Source: Chthoniobacterales bacterium | GTDB taxonomy: Bacteria; Verrucomicrobiota; Verrucomicrobiae; Chthoniobacterales; UBA10450 | Assembly (NCBI GenBank): GCA_003244125.1 | Contig: QHBL01000078.1 | Coordinates: 1 to 5,185 of the forward strand | DNA length: 5,185 bases | Direction: 5' to 3' | Shown here: piece after piece, positions 1 through 5,185 of the stretch | How positions within the stretch are numbered: the stretch's first letter is position 1 | How the letters are laid out: each line of letters begins with the position of its first letter | Translations under genes and position numbers: made by a program | Notes under the pieces: generated by a model | The model's input: only the letters and a program-made list of their open reading frames with translations | The model's database searches: none | What the model was told of the DNA's origin: nothing

Positions 1-309
1 GATCTCGTCTGCGTCCACGTTCGCGGCGAGATACTCGCGCAACTGCTTCAGGAAGGGCTCGCCCTTGGCGCAATCTTCCTCGCTCTGCGCCGGGTATGGG
101 AAGATGCGCTCGAAATCGTAGCGGCCGATGAACAGGTTACTGGCGAAACTGCCGCGCTCATCGAGCGGATCGCGCGATGCTTCCGCGAGCTCGAGCGCCT
201 CGCGTTGACCCTTCGACATTTTCGACGTGTCAATGAGCGGCGCCGGTGCTTCCTTCACGCCGGTTTCAGCTTTGACTTGTTCAGGCGGCGCTTCCAGCGG
301 TGTCTTCAT
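1..309 (-). CDS. Acyl-CoA dehydrogenase, N-terminal fragment (cut by left window edge)
   Basis: This is the first 103 codons of a flavoprotein that would introduce the trans-2 double bond into acyl-CoA, the first step of beta-oxidation. Only the N-terminal lead-in and the start of the acyl-CoA dehydrogenase N-terminal helical domain are visible. Residues 1-30 are a Pro/Ala/Glu-rich tail. Then come SKGQREALELAEASR (32-46), FASNLFIGRYDFERIFPYP (55-73) and FLKQLREYLAANVDADEI (86-103). This order matches from memory the large acyl-CoA dehydrogenases of Verrucomicrobia and similar bacteria, in which a 'LAEASR...FIGR...FPYP' stretch precedes the 'FL..L...L...VD.DEI' helix. No FAD or catalytic residue lies in the window, so substrate length cannot be judged. 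The ATG at 307-309 is chosen because the upstream ATG at 318-320 reaches a stop after four codons. Met31 (217-219) is a possible later start. No clear Shine-Dalgarno is seen. It lies downstream of the fadJ-like gene on the same strand, 111 bases away, so co-transcription is likely. Family call fairly sure; start less so. Confidence 0.8.
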   Translation of the reverse strand, partial: MKTPLEAPPEQVKAETGVKEAPAPLIDTSKMSKGQREALELAEASRDPLDERGSFASNLFIGRYDFERIFPYPAQSEEDCAKGEPFLKQLREYLAANVDADEI

Positions 310-315
310 ATATTT

Positions 316-404
316 GTCATGTCGACCGAAGTGGAGACATCTCTGATCCTTTCCAGAGAATAGCTAGAGATCCCTCGGCTCCGCTCCGCTGCCCTCGGGG
401 TGAC
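316..404. repeat. Palindromic intergenic repeat, copy 1 (diverged)
   Basis: An imperfect inverted repeat fills most of the gap between the fadJ-like gene and the acyl-CoA dehydrogenase gene. The left end is GTCAT (316-320) and the right end GTGAC (400-404). The right arm (GATCCCTCGG, 370-379, then a CCGCTCCGCT segment and CTCGGGGTGAC) resembles the right arms of the two copies further right. The left arm (GTCGACCGAAGTGGAGACAT, 321-340) is of a different type. Inside, ATCTCT (339-344) pairs with AGAGAT (366-371), and CTCTG (341-345) with CAGAG (354-358), so a folded hairpin is possible. There is no run of T after it to suggest a simple intrinsic terminator. It could lower or stabilise read-through of the fadJ-acyl-CoA dehydrogenase transcript. 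The ORF of 78 codons that crosses it on the plus strand is only a translation of the repeat. Confidence 0.72.
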
Positions 405-420
405 AGGCCGCTGATGGCGT

Positions 421-2493
421 TCACTCGGCATAAAACTTTGTTCCATTCTGCGCGTGCTGCCGCAAGAGATCGCACGCCGCGAACTTCTCGCCCGCGCGCG
501 AGTGAATGCCGTCCATTTCCGTCACCAGTTTCTTGATTCCGTAGCTCTCGGCGAACCTCAGCGGTCCGCCGCGGACCGTCGGAAAACCGGTTCCCAAGAC
601 CATGCCGTAATCGACGTCCTCTGGTGTGGCCACGACTTTTTCCTCCAGGCACCGCGCAGCTTCATTCACCATCAAAAACACCAGCCGATTCGTAATTCCT
701 TCCGCGCCGAAATTTTCTCCCGACGACATCTGCCATTCCTTGACCGCTTCGTTCGGCGCCTGTGTCTTGCCCTCGTAACGATAGAACCCGCCGGCTGATT
801 TCCGGCCAAGCATTCCCGCCGCCAGCATTTCGCGCAAGATTTTCGCGGCCTGATCGCGCCGCCCGTAGGCACGCTCGAGGCTGTCCGCAATATCGACGGT
901 GATATCGACGCCGATCTCATCGATCAACCGCAGCGGGCCCATCGGCATGCCCCATTTCAGAAGCGGCTCGTCGATCTCCGATGCCGCGACACCATTTTCG
1001 AAAAGCTCGGCGGCATCCAGCAAATAAGGGAAGAGAACGCGGTTGACCAGGAATCCCGGGCTATCGCGCACGATCACCGGCACCTTGGCAACCTGCCTGA
1101 CAAAGGCGAGCCCACGCTCGATTGTTTCGTCCGCTGTTCCTTCACCGACGACGACCTCGATCAATTTCATCCGGCTCACCGGATTAAAAAAATGCAACCC
1201 GATAACGCGGCCCGGCGACGTAGTTTCCGCGGCAAGATCAGAAATCGGCAGCGCGGAAGTGTTTGTGGCGAGCATCAGCGCCTTGGGTGCCTTCTCGTCA
1301 AGATCGCGGAAGATGCGTTTCTTGATTTCCAATTTCTCCGAGGCGGCCTCGATCACCACCTGCACGTCACGCATCTCGGCTGGCGCAGTGGAAGCGACGA
1401 TGCGCGCCCGACCCTGCTTAGCTTTCTCTTCTGGCATGAGCCCGCGCTTGACCGCATCGGCATAGGTTTTTTCGATCAGCGAAATACCGCGGTTGAGCTG
1501 CTCGCTCGCGACATCGCGCAGAATGACTGAGACGCCGCGCGAGCTAAGCCATTGCGCAATGCCGCTGCCCATGACGCCGGCGCCGATGACGGCAGCATGG
1601 GCGATTTTTTCCGCCGGCGTTTTCGCGCTGCTCTTTTTGTATTTTTCGGCGAGGAAAAAATTGCGGATCAAATTCTGCGTCGCTTCCGTTTCGCCAAGGG
1701 CAACGATTCCATCCAACTCCGCAGCTAACGACTCCTCGACGGAGGAGCCGCTAGAAATGATCTCGAATGCGCGAGCAGGCGCCGCGTTCGGCGAAGGTTT
1801 TGGAGGGGCGAGTTCGCGCGAGCCCGGCGTCGCGGCCGCTCCGTCCTTCAATTCAGATTTGCGTTTCCCATCACGCAACTTGCGCCTGGCCGCATCGAGC
1901 AACTGCTCAGGGCCGACGAGTTCATCCACCAGGCCAAGCTCCTTCGCTTCGACCGCGGAGTAGAGCTTCCCTTTGAGAATAACTTCAGCCGCTTTCTCGG
2001 CGCCGATCAATCGCGGCAAACGTGTGCAGCCGCCCCACGCGGGAATCAAACCGAGCGTCGTTTCCGGCAGGCCAATGCGCGTGGCCGGATCATCGCTTGC
2101 CACTCGCCAATCGCACGCCAGCGTGATCTCATAACCGCCGCCGGCGCACGCGCCGTGAATGGCCGCGCAGGTGGGAATTTTCAGCGCGGCGATCCGGTTG
2201 AAAATGCGCTGGCCTTCGGCAATGAATGCACGCAGCTCGCCCGTTTGCGCCTGGCGCAGCAACGTCTTCAAATCCGCGCCCGCGATGAAAATGGATTTCT
2301 TCGACGACGTGATGACCAGACCGCTGAGCGAGGCGTCTGATTCAATTGCGTCCAGTTGCGCATTGAGATCGCGCAGTGTGGCGGCATCGAAGATATTCGC
2401 GCCAGATTCAGGCCGGTCGAACGCCAGCAGGCAAACGTCGTCCTCGACCTTGCGTTGAATCATCGCAGCACTGGCGTTCATCGGGAAAATCAT
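421..2493 (-). CDS. fadJ: Bifunctional enoyl-CoA hydratase / 3-hydroxyacyl-CoA dehydrogenase (FadJ/FadB-type alpha subunit)
   Basis: A 690-residue fusion that hydrates trans-2-enoyl-CoA and then oxidises L-3-hydroxyacyl-CoA with NAD+ in beta-oxidation, normally paired with a thiolase in the cytoplasm. Residues about 12-195 are the crotonase domain: IAGADL for the oxyanion hole, HGACAGGGYE with the first catalytic Glu at 122, and GLPETTLG with the second at 144. A Pro/Ala-rich linker (about 208-245) follows. The NAD-binding domain starts at VIGAGVMGSGIAQ (302-314). The dehydrogenase His is 434 (GLHFFNPV) and its partner Glu 446 (KLIEVV). DSPGFLVNR (477-485) begins the C-terminal dehydrogenase region, followed by a second copy-like helical domain to the end. 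All key residues are present and length fits FadJ (about 700). The start is uncertain: ATG 2493 is chosen; ATGs at 2481 and 2463 and a TTG at 2541, which has GGAGG 11 bases upstream, are alternatives in frame. No thiolase is visible. FadJ versus FadB cannot be separated by sequence alone. Confidence 0.93.
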   Translation of the reverse strand: MIFPMNASAAMIQRKVEDDVCLLAFDRPESGANIFDAATLRDLNAQLDAIESDASLSGLVITSSKKSIFIAGADLKTLLRQAQTGELRAFIAEGQRIFNRIAALKIPTCAAIHGACAGGGYEITLACDWRVASDDPATRIGLPETTLGLIPAWGGCTRLPRLIGAEKAAEVILKGKLYSAVEAKELGLVDELVGPEQLLDAARRKLRDGKRKSELKDGAAATPGSRELAPPKPSPNAAPARAFEIISSGSSVEESLAAELDGIVALGETEATQNLIRNFFLAEKYKKSSAKTPAEKIAHAAVIGAGVMGSGIAQWLSSRGVSVILRDVASEQLNRGISLIEKTYADAVKRGLMPEEKAKQGRARIVASTAPAEMRDVQVVIEAASEKLEIKKRIFRDLDEKAPKALMLATNTSALPISDLAAETTSPGRVIGLHFFNPVSRMKLIEVVVGEGTADETIERGLAFVRQVAKVPVIVRDSPGFLVNRVLFPYLLDAAELFENGVAASEIDEPLLKWGMPMGPLRLIDEIGVDITVDIADSLERAYGRRDQAAKILREMLAAGMLGRKSAGGFYRYEGKTQAPNEAVKEWQMSSGENFGAEGITNRLVFLMVNEAARCLEEKVVATPEDVDYGMVLGTGFPTVRGGPLRFAESYGIKKLVTEMDGIHSRAGEKFAACDLLRQHAQNGTKFYAE

Positions 2494-2643
2494 TTTGCCG
2501 CGTTTCCGCCGGTTGCCAAGTGTAGAGGCGTTTCTGCCCAACGCCCAACCTACCTCCGAGATTGGCTCCGCGATTGGAGTGGAGAAGAAGATGGCGCACG
2601 CATCGTGCTTGCGCGTAAAGTCCGGGCGCTTCCGCTCACGTCT
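2494..2643. promoter_or_regulatory. Divergent intergenic region between the fadJ-like gene and mgtE
   Basis: Both genes are transcribed away from this 150-base stretch, so promoters for each should lie in or near it. On the minus strand a weak sigma70-like pair can be drawn: TTGGGC (2543-2548) and TACACT (2519-2524) with 18 bases between; each box is a poor match, so this is only a candidate. GGAGG on the minus strand (2553-2557) lies 11 bases before an in-frame TTG (2541). On the plus strand GGAGAAGAAG (2581-2590) directly precedes ATG 2591, which is out of frame with mgtE. I see no recognisable Mg2+-sensing M-box riboswitch; the stretch between any promoter and mgtE is probably too short to hold one. 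No operator-like palindrome stands out. Confidence 0.4.
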
Positions 2644-2683
2644 ATGGTCGGCAACATTTTACTTCCGGAAATCCAGGGCTTGA
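2591..2683 (+). other. Possible 30-codon leader ORF overlapping the mgtE start
   Basis: ATG 2591 is preceded at six bases by GGAG within GGAGAAGAAG (2581-2590), the best ribosome-binding site on the plus strand near mgtE. The frame encodes 30 residues beginning MAHASCLRVKSGRF, rich in Arg and with no Pro, and stops at 2681-2683, which is 37 bases inside mgtE in another frame. It resembles no known protein, and unlike the Pro-rich MgtL leader of enteric mgtA it has no obvious sensing codons. It could be a leader peptide that couples or limits mgtE translation, or simply a chance ORF in GC-rich DNA. Confidence 0.22.
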
Positions 2684-4026
2684 TCCGCGAGCGGAACTTC
2701 GCCGCGCTGCGCGAGATTTTCTGCGACTGGCCGCCGGCCGACGTGGCCGAAGTCATCCAGGACATGCCGGAGGACGAGCAGGTCATTATCTTCCGCGTTT
2801 TGCCCGCGGCGCTCGCCGCGGATGTTTTTGAATATCTCGACATCGACGCGCAGCAAAAACTTCTGCGGGCGATGGCGCACGAACAGGTGGTCGCCATTCT
2901 CAACGAAATGGCGCCGGACGATCGCACTGCGCTGCTCGAGGAAATGCCGAGCGCGGCCGCGCGCCAGCTGATCAAAGTGCTGACGCCGGAAGAACGCCAC
3001 GTCGCCACTGCGCTTCTCGGTTATCCCGAAGGCAGTGTCGGGCGGTTGATGACGCCGGATTTCGTCGACGTCCGTGACAATTGGACGGTGAAAGAAGTGC
3101 TCGATTACGTGCGCGAACACGGGCGCGACAGCGAAACGCTCAATGTCATCTACGTGCTCGACGATCGCGGCAAGCTCATCGATGACGTGCGCATCCGCGA
3201 GTTCCTGCTCAAGCCGCTCGACGCCTGCGTGCGCGACATTCGCGATGAGGCTTTCGTGGCGCTGAAAGTTAACGACTCGCAGCAGGACGCGCTGAATATT
3301 TTCCGGAAATACGATCGCACCGTCCTGCCCGTGATCGATTCCAGCGGCGTTCTCGTCGGCATCGTTACTGTCGATGACATGCTCGACGTGGCCGAGCAGG
3401 AAGCGACGGAAGACATTCAGAAAATCGGCGGCATGGAAGCGCTGGACGAGCCTTACACGACCATTCCGCTCGCGCGCATGGTGAAGAAACGCGCCAGTTG
3501 GCTCATCATTCTGTTCCTGGGCGAAATGCTCACCGCCACCGCCATGCAGGGCTACAATGGTGAGATCGAGAAGGCCGCGATCCTAGCCATGTTTTTGCCG
3601 CTCATTATTTCTAGCGGCGGCAACTCCGGTTCGCAGGCGACAACGCTGGTCATTCGGGCCATGGCGGTGGGCGAGCTGAAATTGCGCGACTGGTTTCGCG
3701 TCGCCGGCCGGGAGCTCCGGTCGGGAATTCTGCTTGGGCTAATCCTCGGCGTCATCGGATTCATCCGCATTTCGCTTTGGCAGGAATTGCACATTTTTAA
3801 TTACGGGCCATACCACTGGCTAGTGGCGGTGACTGTTGGCGTCGCGCTTATCGGTGTCGTTCTCTGGGGTTCGCTCGCCGGCGCCATGCTGCCGTTTTTG
3901 TTGCGACGGTGCGGGCTGGATCCAGCCACCGCTTCAGCCCCAGCTGTGGCCACATTGGTAGATGTGACCGGGCTGTTGATTTATTTCAATGTCGCACTGT
4001 TTGTCTTGCGCGGTACGATGCTATGA
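2644..4026 (+). CDS. mgtE: Magnesium transporter MgtE
   Basis: A 460-residue inner-membrane Mg2+ channel/transporter whose cytosolic part senses Mg2+ and closes the pore when Mg2+ is plentiful (known for the Thermus protein). Domains in order: the helical MgtE N domain (about 5-125, repeats of the 'MPEDEQ', 'MAPDDR', 'LTPEER' type), GYPEGSVGRLMTPD (126-139) leading into the first CBS domain (about 140-200), a second CBS domain (about 200-258, ending VDDMLDVAEQEATEDIQKIG), then five membrane helices at roughly 284-302, 311-340, 357-379, 391-422 and 430-456. The membrane part carries SSGGNSGSQ (323-331) and DPATASAPAVATLVDVTG (426-443); Asp440 corresponds to the pore Asp432 of Thermus MgtE. Length is normal, so the protein is complete. 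The ATG at 2644 gives a usual MgtE N-terminus; the frame stays open upstream to 2356 across the antisense fadJ-like gene, but that extension resembles nothing. No Shine-Dalgarno is visible. A repeat begins four bases after the stop. Confidence 0.95.
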   Translation: MVGNILLPEIQGLIRERNFAALREIFCDWPPADVAEVIQDMPEDEQVIIFRVLPAALAADVFEYLDIDAQQKLLRAMAHEQVVAILNEMAPDDRTALLEEMPSAAARQLIKVLTPEERHVATALLGYPEGSVGRLMTPDFVDVRDNWTVKEVLDYVREHGRDSETLNVIYVLDDRGKLIDDVRIREFLLKPLDACVRDIRDEAFVALKVNDSQQDALNIFRKYDRTVLPVIDSSGVLVGIVTVDDMLDVAEQEATEDIQKIGGMEALDEPYTTIPLARMVKKRASWLIILFLGEMLTATAMQGYNGEIEKAAILAMFLPLIISSGGNSGSQATTLVIRAMAVGELKLRDWFRVAGRELRSGILLGLILGVIGFIRISLWQELHIFNYGPYHWLVAVTVGVALIGVVLWGSLAGAMLPFLLRRCGLDPATASAPAVATLVDVTGLLIYFNVALFVLRGTML

Positions 4027-4029
4027 ATT

Positions 4030-4123
4030 GTCATCCCGAGCGCAGTCGAGGGATCCCGCGGCGTTACCTTTAAGATGACTTCCACGGGATCCCTCGACTT
4101 CGCTGCGCTCCGCTCGGAATGAC
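4030..4123. repeat. Palindromic intergenic repeat, copy 2
   Basis: A 94-base element lies between mgtE and the DUF47 gene. It starts GTCAT (4030-4034) and ends ATGAC (4119-4123). The left arm reads CCCGAGCG then CAGTCGAGGGATCCCGCGG; the right arm, read on the other strand, has the same string with an extra segment (GAGCGCAGCGAA type) between, so pairing is long with one bulge. The unpaired middle carries GTTACCTTT, which copy 3 shares as GTTACCCTT, showing that the two copies are related over their whole length and not only in the arms. GGGATCCC occurs in both arms (4049-4056, 4085-4092). The RNA would fold into a strong hairpin just after the mgtE stop; without a T run it is better read as a REP-like or MITE-like repeat than as an intrinsic terminator, though it may protect the mgtE mRNA 3' end. 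Confidence 0.88.
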
Positions 4124-4148
4124 GGAATTAAACGCGCCAACCTCGACC

Positions 4149-4787
4149 ATGTTCTCCATCGGTAAATTTCTCGGACACGACGAAACGTTCTTCGATCTTC
4201 TCGAAGCGAGCGCGCAGCAAGCCGACAGCAGCGTTCATCATCTCATCGATTTACTCGCCAAGCTGGAGAAGAGCGAATCCGCCAGCGATCTTGCCGCCTT
4301 TGCGGAGAGCCGGCGCGAAGACAAACGCATTACCCAGCAGCTCACGGAACAGCTTTCCAAGACGTTCATCACGCCGCTCGAGCGCGAGGACATTCAGGCG
4401 CTGGCCAGCGCGCTCTACAAAATCCCGAAGACCGTCGAGAAAATCGGCGAGCGAATCCTCATTTGCCCGGAAGATTTACATGGGCGCAATTTTCGCCGTC
4501 AGGTCGAGCTGCTCGATCGCGCCGCGGAGGTCGTTTTGAAAATGGTGAAGCAATTGCGCAAAGGCACCGAGATCGAGACCGCGCGCGAGATGAACAATGA
4601 GTTGCAAACAATTGAAGGCGACGCCGACAAACTCGAGCTCGAGCTATTGCGCGATCTTTACCACGGCGATTACTCGACCAAACACGTCATCTTTCTGCGC
4701 GATCTCTACGAGCTGCTGGAGAAGGTGATCGACCGCTGCCGCGACACCGGCAACATCATCCTGCAAATCGTCCTGAAATACGCTTGA
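4149..4787 (+). CDS. DUF47 / PhoU-like Pit accessory protein
   Basis: A 212-residue, all-helical cytoplasmic protein of the DUF47 family (distant PhoU relatives). Members are usually encoded beside PiT phosphate transporters and are thought to modulate them; the biochemical role is not settled. It opens MFSIGKFLGHDETFFDLLE, typical of the family ('MFS...DE.FFDLFE'). The two family signatures are visible: FITPLEREDIQALASAL (73-89) and EKVIDRCRDTGNIILQIVLKYA split as EKVIDRCRDTGN (191-202) and IILQIVLKYA (203-212). The acidic residues E78, E80, D81, E191, D195 and D199 are in the positions expected of PhoU-type metal-binding motifs. Length is normal. The ATG at 4149 is preferred to the in-frame ATG at 4119, because the latter is the last ATGAC of the repeat and would add ten residues (MTELNAPTST) not expected in the family. 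No Shine-Dalgarno is seen. It is followed after 120 bases by the PiT gene, with a repeat between. Confidence 0.92.
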   Translation: MFSIGKFLGHDETFFDLLEASAQQADSSVHHLIDLLAKLEKSESASDLAAFAESRREDKRITQQLTEQLSKTFITPLEREDIQALASALYKIPKTVEKIGERILICPEDLHGRNFRRQVELLDRAAEVVLKMVKQLRKGTEIETAREMNNELQTIEGDADKLELELLRDLYHGDYSTKHVIFLRDLYELLEKVIDRCRDTGNIILQIVLKYA

Positions 4788-4807
4788 TAGAACCGCGCCA
4801 AATGCGT

Positions 4808-4901
4808 GTCATTCTGAGCGGAGCGAAGCGCAGTCGAAGAATCCCGCGGAAGTTACCCTTCCGGTTCGCCACGGGATCCCTCGGCTACCGCTCGGGATGA
4901 C
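4808..4901. repeat. Palindromic intergenic repeat, copy 3
   Basis: A 94-base inverted repeat inside the gap between the DUF47 gene and the PiT gene. The left end is GTCAT (4808-4812) and the right end ATGAC (4897-4901). The left arm is TCTGAGCGGAGCGAAGCGC followed by AGTCGAAGAATCCCGCGG; the right arm on the opposite strand reads CCCGAGCGGTAGCCGAGGG then ATCCCGTGG, so the hairpin is long with several mismatches and a bulge. The middle (GTTACCCTT, 4852-4860) matches the middle of copy 2, and both have the same overall length. It sits inside what should be an operon, ending six bases before the PiT start codon, so it could reduce or adjust expression of the transporter relative to its accessory protein. 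That effect is inference. Confidence 0.88.
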
Positions 4902-4907
4902 GCAGCG

Positions 4908-5185
4908 ATGATCACCTTCTTCATCGTCATCTTCGCGGCGGTCGTCTTCGAGTACAGCAACGGCTTTCACGACGCGGCTAATGCTATTGCCACCGTCGTT
5001 TCGACCAAGGTTCTCACGCCGCGCCAGGCCATTGGGATGGCTGCGATTTTTAATCTCACCGGCGCGCTCCTCGGCGGCGCGGTCGCGTCCACCATCGGCA
5101 AAGGTTTAGTTGATACCGAGGTCGTGACAATGGCGACGATACTTTGCGCGCTCATCGCGGCGTTCGCCTGGAACATCATCACCTG
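4908..5185 (+). CDS. pit: PiT-family inorganic phosphate transporter, N-terminal fragment (cut by right window edge)
   Basis: The first 92 codons of a low-affinity phosphate symporter of the inner membrane; bacterial Pit proteins carry phosphate, largely as a neutral metal-phosphate complex, driven by protons or sodium. The first membrane helix (residues about 2-14) ends in the family signature EYSNGFHDAANAIATVVSTK (15-34), with the conserved N18, D22 and N25, followed by VLTPRQA. Further hydrophobic helices run at about 40-60 (AIGMAAIFNLTGALLGGAVA) and 73-92. The short N-terminus is like the PiT proteins of Bacteroidetes and PVC bacteria rather than E. coli PitA, which has a longer lead. The ATG at 4908 is chosen because the ATG at 4897, inside the repeat, stops after four codons. 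No Shine-Dalgarno is visible. Together with the DUF47 gene upstream it forms the common pap-pit pair. The rest of the protein lies beyond the window. Confidence 0.92.
   Translation, partial: MITFFIVIFAAVVFEYSNGFHDAANAIATVVSTKVLTPRQAIGMAAIFNLTGALLGGAVASTIGKGLVDTEVVTMATILCALIAAFAWNIIT

Noticed and set aside
300..536. 78-codon plus-strand ORF starting in the acyl-CoA dehydrogenase upstream region
   Set aside because: Its first half is a translation of repeat copy 1 and its second half lies antisense to the fadJ-like gene; no protein-like conservation is visible.
1043..1963. Plus-strand ORFs of 110-156 codons over the fadJ-like gene
   Set aside because: They lie antisense to clear catalytic and NAD-binding motifs of the dehydrogenase and have shadow-like composition.
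2356..2643. N-terminal extension of mgtE to give a 556-residue protein
   Set aside because: The added 96 residues lie antisense to the 5' part of the fadJ-like gene, start at a TTG and look like no known domain; the 460-residue form has the normal MgtE length and start.
2494..2643. M-box or other Mg2+-sensing riboswitch ahead of mgtE
   Set aside because: No M-box-like conserved core was recognised and the leader is short; a covariance-model search would settle it.
2550..3120. Two minus-strand ORFs of about 150 codons over the 5' half of mgtE
   Set aside because: They are frame shadows of a GC-rich gene: Arg/Ser-rich, no recognisable motifs, and opposite a gene with fully conserved MgtE domains.
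4030..4123. Intrinsic transcription terminator for mgtE
   Set aside because: The hairpin is strong but there is no T-rich tract after it, and the same element occurs inside the DUF47-pit gap, so it is better called a dispersed repeat.
316..4901. CRISPR array or phage attachment sites
   Set aside because: The copies are kilobases apart, palindromic, intergenic and lack regular spacers; there is no integrase or cas gene nearby.

Overview
The window is ordinary GC-rich bacterial chromosome carrying five protein genes: two point left, three point right, and the outermost gene on each side is cut by the window edge. The combination of a fused FadJ-type beta-oxidation protein, an acyl-CoA dehydrogenase with an N-terminus of the type common in Verrucomicrobia and related phyla, a MgtE / DUF47 / PiT cluster, and dispersed palindromes whose translation reads like 'CHPERSEG...' suggests a free-living, probably soil, member of the Verrucomicrobia or the wider PVC group. 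That assignment is an inference from family resemblance and no marker gene is present.

Left half (minus strand): a fatty-acid beta-oxidation unit. A bifunctional enoyl-CoA hydratase / 3-hydroxyacyl-CoA dehydrogenase (421..2493) is followed, after a 111-base gap, by the first 103 codons of an acyl-CoA dehydrogenase (1..309). Together they would supply the first three steps of the beta-oxidation spiral; no thiolase is inside the window.

Centre: a divergent intergenic region (2494..2643) separates the beta-oxidation unit from the right-hand genes. It holds the best Shine-Dalgarno-like motifs in the window, but neither serves the obvious ATG start of the gene beside it.

Right half (plus strand): mgtE, a Mg2+ channel/transporter (2644..4026); a DUF47/PhoU-like Pit accessory protein (4149..4787); and the start of a PiT-family phosphate transporter (4908 to the window edge). 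The last two are the classical pap-pit pair for low-affinity phosphate uptake. Having a Mg2+ transporter just upstream fits the known transport of metal-phosphate complexes by Pit proteins.

Three copies of a palindromic repeat of roughly 90 bases (316..404, 4030..4123, 4808..4901) occupy three of the four intergenic gaps. Each has ends of the form GTCAT...ATGAC, or close to it. In each case one ATGAC end points into the gene next door. In two copies the ATG of that end opens a four-codon reading frame whose TGA overlaps the gene's own ATG as ATGA; in the third it is in frame with the gene. This is the most unusual thing in the window, though it may be coincidence. I see no defence system, mobile-element gene, CRISPR array, tRNA or rRNA.
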